The position numbers and the translations under genes were made by a program. From NCBI GenBank assembly GCA_018881555.1, contig JACAXG010000031.1, positions 7,127,127-7,191,126 on the forward strand: 64,000 bases of DNA, written 5' to 3'. Below, piece after piece: positions 52,275 to 61,885 of the stretch (its first letter is position 1; every line of letters begins with the position of its first letter). Under the pieces are notes generated by a model that made no database searches, was not told where the DNA came from, and was given only the letters and a program-made list of their open reading frames with translations. This DNA is from Amblyornis subalaris. Its lineage: Eukaryota; Chordata; Aves; Passeriformes; Ptilonorhynchidae.

Positions 52275-55200
52275 GTTTGTGCCCAGCTCCTTAAAGTTCT
52301 GTCTTAGGTTTTATCCACCTTGGTGAACAATAACCTCAGTCAGTGCTGTCAAAGGGGAATGTTTGTACATTTTCACCAGGTTAGCTCAGGTCTTGAGCAA
52401 TTTTCCCATTAGAGATCGAATCTTCATTCATTATGAATGAATATGTGGCAGTGCAGGAATGCAGCACCTCTCCAGCTTACCAGCTCTACATTCTCCCTTA
52501 AGATGCCTAATCTAGCTAATCCTCTCACAAGGAAAAAATAACTTTTTCCCCTCTGCATAGAATAGAAGTGATGGAAAAGAAATTTGGGTAAGAAGGAAGC
52601 AGGAATTAGGCTCTTTCTGATGAAAACGCAAATCCTGATGATTTTACAGGGTATTTTCAAGTTTCAAAAAGTTGTCTACACGAGTCTCAGTGGTTATGAA
52701 GATTTAAATCCATAGAGAAAAATATTGCATATGCTGTGAGTGCATGTCAGAGTTCACAAGCAGTGGGTTTTGCGGGTGACATGCTTATATATTATAGTGA
52801 GTTCAGTATGTTGAAATACAGTGTCACTCTGTGCTCACAAGAGGTTTTCTTTTTTTTTTTTCTGTTTATGGTTGTATTTTTCATGCTACACAACTCTGTT
52901 CCTTGCAAGAGAGAGAGCTAGAATGAATTAGCTACAAAAAGACCTGAAGTGGCAATCAAAATGTCTATCTCCTTATTTCTTAAGTATTTATTTTAATGTA
53001 GTATTACATGTAGCACACTACTTTTCTCATTTGGTTGGGGTTTTTTTCTGATTATAGTGCAGGATGTTCTCTAAACATGCTTAATCCAGAGAGAATGAAA
53101 TGGTTTTCTTTGGAATTTCTTTTTAATCAAAATTTAGGATTGTTTTCAATGTGGAGAAATTGAGCTGAAGGTGGTCTGTCAGCAAACACAGCAGATAAAT
53201 TTAGAAGGCCCGGATTCCTGACTTACCTGATTTGCTTCCTGTATTGTGGTGATGAGAAATCCATTGGATGAGGGTCCTCCTTTTCATCCTGTGCATTCGC
53301 CACTGTAGAGGTGGAAGGGCAGCTTTTCTCCCTGCCCTCCATAGGTCACTCTTCTGCAACTGAGTGTTAACATCTGACACTATCCATACGTGCTTGAAGT
53401 CCTTCTGTGTTTCATGTCCTTTATATCACCTGTTCTGTATGTCCTCACGCAGGGCAAGCAGTGGGAGGTGAAGCCAGAGGCACACAGTATTACAGAATAA
53501 AATATATTCCCATGAACCTCAGCAAAATTTATCCTCCCCAAGATAAGCACACAGTGGTGTTTTGTAAGTGCTGGAGGGCAACCACATTTCCTTCCCTGGG
53601 TTTTTCACTTTCATGCTAGTTGTATTTTAAACAGGCAAAAGGGACCAGGAAGAAGAATGAGTTATTCTGTGTGAATTGAGATTCTGTCTTGAATCTCTGA
53701 CTAGACTGGGACATATCTTTTTCCAAGCAATGTTGAGCTTTTATCTATACCAAGTACTGCTCCACTGCTAGGTCACCTAAGAGCTAATACTGCCTGGAGC
53801 TCCTGGCTCCAGTTGCAGAGGTTCCTGTTACACCCAGTTATAGCATCTAGAGATGCCCAATACAGCCCACTGTGCTTGTCAATGATAGTCACTCTGATGG
53901 GGTGAGTATTTCAATTTGATTGAATACTTTTTTTTTTCCCAAGAGAATTAAGGAATATTTACCTCTTGAAATTACTACTTTGCTACTGTAGGTGTTTTAA
54001 GTGCATNGTGCTTTTCCCAAAATTGTTGTTATGACTTGTTCCAATATAAGGAGTCAGAGCTGGTTTATCAGAGCCATGATTTTGCTATCTTGTATTGATA
54101 GTCATGTTTCATTATTTTTATGAAGAGCATCAAAGAAAAATCCAGACATTTGAGGTCCCAGATCCAGAAAATGTCATACTTTAGGAATGTGATTTAGGTA
54201 CATGCCTAAAGACAGCGTCGTGCCTACACATAGCCCATTAGTCACCTCCTTGGCCAGGGGCACATGGTGTTACAGGAAAAAATTATTTGGCATAACAATT
54301 TTCCCTCCTGGTTTACATAGTGACAGGAACAGAGAGGGGCACAACTACCTCGAGTTAATTACATCCACCTAATGAGTTTCTGCTGCTTTCTGCTCTATGC
54401 ATTGCAGAGACAAAGCACCATCAGCAACTTTGAGATTGCTGCTTTGCACACTTTCTTGGCAGTAGAAAATGACTTGATTTTCCAAGGTACACAGTTGTAT
54501 GCCTAAAACATTTCTGACAATACAAGTGACCNCTGTCAGGAGCAATCCCATCAAATGTTAAAGTTCTTATTTGTATTATCTAAACCAAAAGGCATAAACT
54601 TCCTCTGAGTGTGACAAATCATATACTTCAATATTGTCAAAGAAAATATAGGATAAAAAATTGATGCTCTGTTCTTACCCACTCCATTATNTATAGATTT
54701 ATATATTCTTATTCTAAAATATCATGATATTACAGAGAAAAATATAATACATATTATAAAGAAAACAATACTAGTGGAAAAAACAGTAATAGTCTTAAAA
54801 GACTGAAAATTTTCAGTTGTGCGGGTTTCTTTTAAAGTCTGGCCTCCAGTCTATCATCAATTAGCTTCACAGTTAACACATGGAAAAACAACATGGCAGG
54901 TGGTTCTGAGCTCTTGTTTCAATCTAGTTAAAAGTACTAAATGGCTATAGCAGGAAAAAAGTTTTGTCAGAATCATCAGAGACAAGTCTTTTGAAAGAAG
55001 TGAAAGTCTAGAAATGAAAACAAAAGCTTGTGAAGATTTTAGAACTATAAAAATTAGCAAGAAAAAGCAGCAGTGAAAGTTAAAACATTTTTTTAAGTTC
55101 AGGTACCAGTTGTATTTATTAACTACAATAATTTTACCTGTGCACTCTACCATTTAAAAACTCCATGCCACAGATTTTTAGGGACTTGCTAATTTCAGGC

Positions 55201-55632
55201 CTGATTCATGAAAGCTTTTATTTTCCGGAAAGCATTTCTGGAATCATTTAGATTCCAGTGGGATTCATGGACATGATTAAAGTTAAGAATGATTCAATTG
55301 TTTTTTCTCAAAATATATGAATTAAATGAAAAAAGGAATCTCAGAGCAAATAGCAACACCAGCCTACCCATGAAACCAATAGCTGTTCCTCTCTCTGTAT
55401 TATGAGAAATTGAAATACAGACTTGACCTGGCTGTATGGGAATGTTAGTTTACATCTTGTTTAGAGAAGACAATCAGACCACTAATAGCCAGTGAATGGA
55501 TGGAAGCCCAGTAAATGAAATTCAGGTCTAATATCTTGCCTCAATAAGGCATAACACTTTTTTTTCAGTAAAGTGTTTCATCAGTTTTCTTTTTAATGAA
55601 TAACTTCTCTTTAATTTCCTTTGTTCTTATAG
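52275..55632. other. Intron of 3,358 bp
   Basis: This is AT-rich non-coding sequence between two MACROD2 tail exons. I recognise no mobile element, RNA gene or further exon in it. Confidence 0.8.
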
Positions 55633-55701
55633 ATGAGATAAAACCTTCAACTGTAGCCAGCCTATCATCATCAGAAGATGCTGAGCTGAGTGAGAATAAA
55701 G
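55633..55701 (+). CDS. MACROD2: MACROD2 tail exon, 69 bp, phase 1-1
   Basis: This internal exon lies between the acceptor TTCTTATAG and the donor GTACAG. It reads DEIKPSTVASLSSSEDAELS and then ENK. The SSSED cluster is a good casein-kinase-2-type acidic phosphosite. Its last codons (AELS and following) echo the end of the 42-bp exon at 27587, hinting that the two are related by duplication. It is a multiple of three with phase 1 at both ends. If the donor were not used, translation would read on for about 33 more codons to a stop just after 55802. The intron before it is 3,358 bp. It is the last exon I can place firmly. Confidence 0.86.
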
Positions 55702-56034
55702 GTACAGATTGGAAATATCCCATCCCCAGAGGACATTTCATGAAGCCATTTTTCCTTTGTTTAGAAATTGTCAAAATTACAGTTAAACAATACAGAAATA
55801 GGTAAATGCTTGGATTTTCATTTACAAAAGTCTTTGTAACGAAGTACTTGGCACCAACTGTTGTGCTGGTAGGAGAGGCGCCATGAATTCCTAAGTCTCC
55901 TTGTTATGGACTTAATACTAAAATATACATGACATACCCGAAATAAGCCCAAAGCTTGGGCTTACTGGGGTGACTCAGAGGCTCACAGTTGAGCATGTAC
56001 ATCTATCTCACCAATATCAGCTCCCTGTTCGGTG

Positions 56035-56082
56035 CCCTCCTGATGCGGGGAAAACACAATAGCTATAAACACATCAGGAGGG
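56035..56082. repeat. Perfect 11-bp inverted repeat
   Basis: CCCTCCTGATG at 56035-56045 pairs perfectly with CATCAGGAGGG at 56072-56082, around a 26-base A-rich loop. No known element or RNA matches. Confidence 0.8.
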
Positions 56083-57554
56083 GACAGGAGGAGGTGAAGT
56101 CATAATGGAGAGGCAGAAAGTAATGTTTATCTCGTGCAGACTGTGCTGAGCACTCAGATCGTTTATTTTGTGATAAATATTTATAAGTGTCACGGGGCCA
56201 AATGACAGGGAGTTTGGGAAGCAAGAGAGATGATCTAATTTAAATGTTCCAGGCTGAAATTTTTCATGGGGAGTTGTTGGTTTACAGGCAGAAACCAGTG
56301 CACAGCTGTATTGTTTTTGATACTCCTATGATAATCACACTATTAATTGCTTGTGCTGGTCTACTTTTTTTGGCATTTTTGTGGGGGTACATCAGGAAAA
56401 AGTCTGGGTGATATACAAAATGTTTGCTACTGGTAATCCAAAACAGGAGTTATGCTATGTATAGTAAATACAATCCATCAGTACAGCCTTCAAGTAAAAC
56501 TAACAGAAAATTTTAATGCATTTTACTGAGATAACATAATTATTAACATCCATTACCTTATTTATTTTAAAAGATTTAATGTTTAATTCAGCATTGCTGC
56601 TTGACTCTTTTCTCATTTTTCTAGATAAGTGTGACAGGTTCTGAGACCATGCCCTTTTGTTCCAAAGCCACATGCTGGAGAGCCTGCATACTTACCTGAT
56701 TATGAGTTCAAAGCCTTGTGAAGGTTGATTTAAGTGCTCTTTTAACTGATTCATTGCTTGATTCTGAAAGGAAAAAAACCCTTGCTGGAACACTGTAGCT
56801 TTTGCTTTTGANACATCACAAATTGAAATTGTGGAAAGGCTAGCAGAAGGCAGAAATAGTGATGGATTCAATACCAGTGTGGTTGGTGATTGCCTGTCAT
56901 TAATTTCTCTTGTTTTGATGACATTTGGCCTGTTTATGTATTCTGTATCTTTAAGACTCCCCATTAGATAGGGTTTTTCTGTGTTTCGCAATGTGGGGGT
57001 CACAGTGAGGCTTTGGGTTTCAATTTTCCTTTTCTGTCTGCAGTCTTCTGAAGATCGCAACAAATTGGTATTGCTTNGAGTGCTTGTTCCTAACTAAGAA
57101 GATAACTGTCTTCTGATATGCTTTCCAGTGTCTAAACCCTCCAGGTTTTTAACCCATTGTATTAGTAGCCTCTTCTCAGGAAAGAAATCATCTTGGTGTG
57201 TTGTCTCACTTTTCCTATGATATTTTAAGAGTATATATACTGTTCTTCCCTCTTCTCTTGAGAGGCTGACAGAAGAGATAGTGCTCTGAGAGATCCAAAG
57301 TGCATCTCTTTGATGTCCTACCTCTCCTCATAAGTAAGATGGAAAGCATCTGGTAGGGGAAAAGGAGTGAGACAGACTCTCCTCCATATATTTTGTTTGT
57401 AAAGCTGTACAAGTAGAAAAAAAAAAAAGAAAAGACCATGTTTTGGGATTTGCTTGCTATTTTTTTTAATGGAATGAAGAATTTTGAACAGGAAGGCCAC
57501 CATGCACCAGGCCAATCCTTATTTTCANCAGTAGATTTTCAGCTTTGCAGATTT

Positions 57555-57761
57555 TTATTGTGGGGGTGGTGAGGCACTGGCAAAGGTTGCCCAGAGAAGC
57601 TGTGGGTGCCCCATCCCTAGACGTGTTCAAGGCCAGGTTGGATAGGGCTTTGAGCAACCTGGTCTAGTGGTAGATGTCCCTGCTGGGGGCGTTAGAATGA
57701 AATGATCTTCAAGATCCCTTCCAACCCAAACCACTCTGTGATTCTTTGATGATTCTATGAT
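57555..57761 (+). mobile_element. CR1 LINE 3' fragment
   Basis: Sense-strand CR1 end: GGTGGTGAGGCACTGGCAAA, GTTGCCCAGAGAAGCTG, TGTTCAAGGCCAGGTTGG, CCAACCCAAACCACTCTGTG, then the tail ATTCTTTGATGATTCTATGA. It is about 205 bp and well preserved. Confidence 0.93.
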
Positions 57762-60700
57762 TTTAGATTTTGAGTTATTTTAAAATGAATACTAGTGTTA
57801 CAAAAACCATGCTACCGCTTGGGAAATGGCACTTTTACAAAATCCTGGCATTTCTGAAAACACCTGCTGCTCCCCAAATAAATTGCAGCCTTCAAATTGT
57901 TTGCCCACTGAATTAACACTCCTAAAATCTCTAGGTTCTGGAACATACTCATTTCTGTAGTTTAACTAAATGAACTGGATGTAAAGCATTTAGAGAAATT
58001 ATGTTTTCCCAGTCCTTCCACTGTGAAAGAAGATTTGTGGCAAATAAGTCTAGCTGCATATTCCCAAAATGCATAGTTTAAACCACTCAGAACAGGAGGT
58101 TTCCATGCCTGCTGTGAAAGTATAAGTCTTTCAAATGTCAGCTCTGGTGAGTGCACGAAAACAAGTATTTTGAGTCTGAATAGAGTTGACTAGTAGTTTT
58201 TCTACTGNTTTTTTTCCCCTCATATTTTTGGGATTAGGATATAACAAATACATTGACATAGTTATTTATTGCTCTGAAATATGGTGATATTCAAAATAGA
58301 GCACATCTGTCTCTGCTGCCATGAAGACCTAGTATNTTTGTTGTGAATGAGTCATCTTTATCATTTTTTTTAACAGAAAAGGGGGAGGATGGGAACATGA
58401 AAGGGGTTTTCATGATAAGAGTGTGGGACAGTGCAGGAATTACATTTTGAGGGGCTCCAGTCAAAATGAGAACCTCCTGTGAGATTGCAAATGTCACATT
58501 AATGTAAAAGTATATCTGTTCTATTACCATAGAAGAGATACTGTCCAGGAAAAAAGTCCACACAGGCCCAGTTTGCACATGGCCTTTAAGCAAACTGAAC
58601 TTTTTGAGCGTTCATCTGTCCACAGGAAAAAAAAATAAGGAGGGGGAGAACAGTCATATTCCAAGAATATCAAGATGTTAGATGTAACACTGTAGAGGTA
58701 TCCTCTTATTCCAGTCTGTGCTGAGTTTCTCTTTCCACTGTCTGCAAAGAACTGTTCCAACTTTACCCTTAAAACCTTGCATGCTTAACTATGATCTCTT
58801 GGTGGGAGAGCTGACATCTCCAGGCAGCACCTTCACAAGTGCATTCATTACTGTGCATATGGAAGTAGATCCTTTATACAAGGCATATTTCAAGTGAGAG
58901 ATGCTTCTCTCTATGAAGTGTAAGGGCAGAGCAAAGTGATTAAAGTCATTAATGTTTATGCAGCAGATACAGGACGTATCAGGAAGGCTGCACTCAGAGT
59001 CTGGTATGTCTGTCTGTACAAGACTGTGCTGGGGCTACAAACTAATTTTAAATGGACCATTTAGTATATATAGATTGGTTTGAACCTGTGATTATTTCTT
59101 GTTAAAGAGAGTATATGCGCATGCACACTGTGTGTGTGACAGAGAGTGTTCTGCATCTTCATCTCAGTTGCCTCTACTACCAATTACTACTTAATCTAAT
59201 TTAATGATCAGACTTTCTGGAAGGAAAATGTAAAAAGGAACTGGATTTAGTACAGGTGAAGAATAACTCCCCACTATGCAATCACAGCAAAATTTCTATG
59301 CACAATACATTGATTATAATTCATTAGCTCTTAATAAGAACTGAATTTTCATTTGAAGGTCAACTAATTAAATCATATACTAATTAATTTTAAACATAAA
59401 GTAGTGATTAATTATTTCCAGGTGTTCACCAATGTCTGGGCTCCTGTGGGAGTGCCATTGAAACATTTTCTATACTTTTCACTATTTCTCTACATTCTCT
59501 GAAATGCAGTCAGATTCAGTTGGCTGGAGGGCTTGTGTTTTCAGAAACAGAATTAGGTATATGACTTGGCTAGGGGTTAGCCCTAAAAACTCTCTTTGGG
59601 CAACCCAGAAGCCTGTAAGTATCCTGCCTGTAAAATGTAAAGGGTATAAATTCCTCTTTGGCCAGTTGTAGCTCTCAGTATGGAAAAATCTTGATGTCCT
59701 AAAGACATAAATGACTGAGAAGGGATAAACTGAAAAAGCATTTCAAATGCAGGGGAGCTGTGCAAATCGACATAAATTAGTCATTGATAAGTGAGTGAAA
59801 AAGATTGACTGAAAGGCCAATATGTTCAGAAAGAGGTGTTTAAAATCAGCTCTTAAGTATATATTAAGACATCTAAATGAATGACCTGATTTTCAGAAGT
59901 GCTGAGCACTCAGCAGCTACCAACAAAATGTTTTTACTTCACCCTTGGGCTGTGATTAGACCTGGAAAATTTCAGCCTGAAAAATTTCAATTATAGGTAA
60001 CTGAAAAAGAACCTTTTTTAATAGAAGAGTTTCAACACCCCCAGCCATAGCCGTCCTCTGCATGCCTACTACAGTGATAACATTTTTCTGTCCCTTGATT
60101 AGAAGGACTCCCATGAAAGCAAACTGGCTAACACAAGCTAATTTGTGGGGTTTGGGGTTATTTAACCACGAACATCACCACCGCCATCCAACCAGCCACT
60201 TATTCTCTTAATAATTTCCACAAGGTTCCCTTTGAGCTGTTNGTAATGTGGGTTATTCACTTCTTCACATTCAATCTGACCTGAATTGTGCATCCAGATG
60301 GGGTCCAGCCCCTGAACTACACAAGAGGTATTTCTGCTCTACCCTTCGCCTGTACTGGCAGCTGCAACAGTGAATGCTAATTTACTTAGCTGGTTTGTTT
60401 AAATCTCCCTTATTTTTAAATATTAGCTGACCTGGAACNATCTAGCTGCACTCCCATCAATCCTGTGTGAGATCCTGCTCCTTTCATCTCCCGCCTCCAA
60501 CCCTTTCTCCTGGACAGGCTCTAACCAAGGCAGTCAGGTTTTTCTCGGCTTTTTCTTTTCCCGGAGCCCTGCACAAGAAGTCCNGCCCCTTATGGCTGGA
60601 GCAGGATGTCCACAGTTATTATACCAGCTGCACTTGGAATTTCTGAGGTGGACAGAAGGTGAGGTTAGAGGAGATGCCCTTCTGTCAGCTTGAAGCATGA

Positions 60701-61355
60701 GCAGGTGGGAGAAGTATTCAGTGGATCCCNCCTGCAGAGATGAACTGCTTGGTCTGTTACCTGAAAACTTGCTAAAATATCTCTACAAGTTGTTGCACCT
60801 AAAAAGGTCTGGGTTTACCAAGCCATATAAACTTGGGCTCCAGTAAATCTAATCTGTCATAAAGATAGATTAAAATGAAATCTCGGTGCATATAAAAATA
60901 ATGTTTTAAAGTCAAAGCTCAAGAATCTCTCCCTAACTTCTCATAAATCACCATTTTATAGTACTTCATTCTAACACATTTTCCTTGGTTTACGAGGCAA
61001 AAGAATACCCTAATCATGTGGCAGCCTCCATGCACACCATTACCTGTAATTTTAGACGCCTGCTTGATTTCTTTCACTCTGGAAATATTCCAGTCATTTT
61101 TCACAGTATCATGCTTAAAAAAATAAAATGCACTGAACTTGTTTCTTTCCTAATGACCAGATTTTTCCCTCTTTAATCTTCTTACAGCTCCCTAAAACAT
61201 GGTGATTTATCTACACTGTGTACAGGACCCAGGTGTTTTGCACATTAGAAACTACTCAATAAATAAGCTGTACAGAGACTAGCTGGGGAAGTGAATTTTA
61301 AAAGGTCATTAAAACCATTTAACATTCAGTTCTTACCATTTCCCTTCTTCCTTAG

Positions 61356-61422
61356 CTTTTGCAATTTTGTTTGAGCAGCGTTGCCTTATACAGTCAAAAG
61401 AAATAATGAATGACATGGAAAA
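61356..61422 (+). CDS. Speculative exon that would correct the phase to the terminal exon
   Basis: A strong pyrimidine-rich acceptor (CCCTTCTTCCTTAG) is followed by an open frame in the phase left by the exon at 55701, starting AFAILFEQRC. A weak donor GTGTGG at 61423 would leave two spare bases, exactly what the candidate exon at 61616 needs. The peptide does not look like a disordered tail, and the implied intron is only 193 bp. If the donor is not used the frame stops at TAG a short way on, giving an alternative C-terminus. I rate it as a hypothesis only. Confidence 0.15.
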
Positions 61423-61615
61423 GTGTGGGGATTTATGCAGGATTTAGACAAAATAGTGTCTGATTATTGGCAGGAAGGATAGGATTGATAGTTCATTGAA
61501 AGCAACATGCTTATCTTGGAGATGAATTCAACATACAGTTGATGTACTGGAGCAGTGAATATACTTGGGGAGTATTCCGATCAGTTTATTTAAAGTGTAA
61601 ATATTTTGTTCACAG

Positions 61616-61757
61616 GTTGTTAAAGACTGGGGCTAATTCCCAGGTGGATTCAAGCATGCAGTCCCACGAGACACTTGTTTCAATAAAACGGAGGGGTGCA
61701 GAGATGAGCACTCCTGACATGGACTCTGCCACTCCAGCCAGCAAGGAGGAGTTTTGA
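61616..61757 (+). CDS. Candidate terminal coding exon with stop, possibly MACROD2
   Basis: An open frame follows a usable acceptor (TTTGTTCACAG) and ends in TGA at 61755-61757. Its peptide includes GANSQVDSSMQSHE and ends STPDMDSATPASKEEF, hydrophilic and Ser/Thr/Glu-rich like the rest of the tail. From memory the human MACROD2 tail also carries an NSQVD string near its C-terminus. An ATTAAA poly(A) signal lies at 61847-61852, with a TGTA motif just before it and a GT-rich stretch after it. The difficulty is phase: the frame needs two carried-over bases, while the exon ending at 55701 supplies one, so another exon would have to lie between. Spliced directly, it would reach a stop after two codons. 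Confidence 0.35.
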
Positions 61758-61846
61758 GGGAACTGAGGGATGCTCAAACTTCAATGAGCACTTCAGCTCC
61801 TGATGTGCAGTACATAAATGTGGCCTATCTGGCGCTTATTTATGTA

Positions 61847-61885
61847 ATTAAATGTCATGTTTGGTTCATTCATGTGTGATGTTAG
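61847..61885 (+). terminator. Candidate poly(A) signal and GT-rich downstream element
   Basis: ATTAAA at 61847-61852, the common variant of AATAAA, is preceded by TGTA and followed by a GT-rich stretch (ATGTTTGGTT, TGTGTGATGTT). It lies about 90 bases after the stop codon of the candidate terminal exon. Such hexamers are frequent by chance in AT-rich introns; the support here is the combination with the open exon just upstream. Confidence 0.3.
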
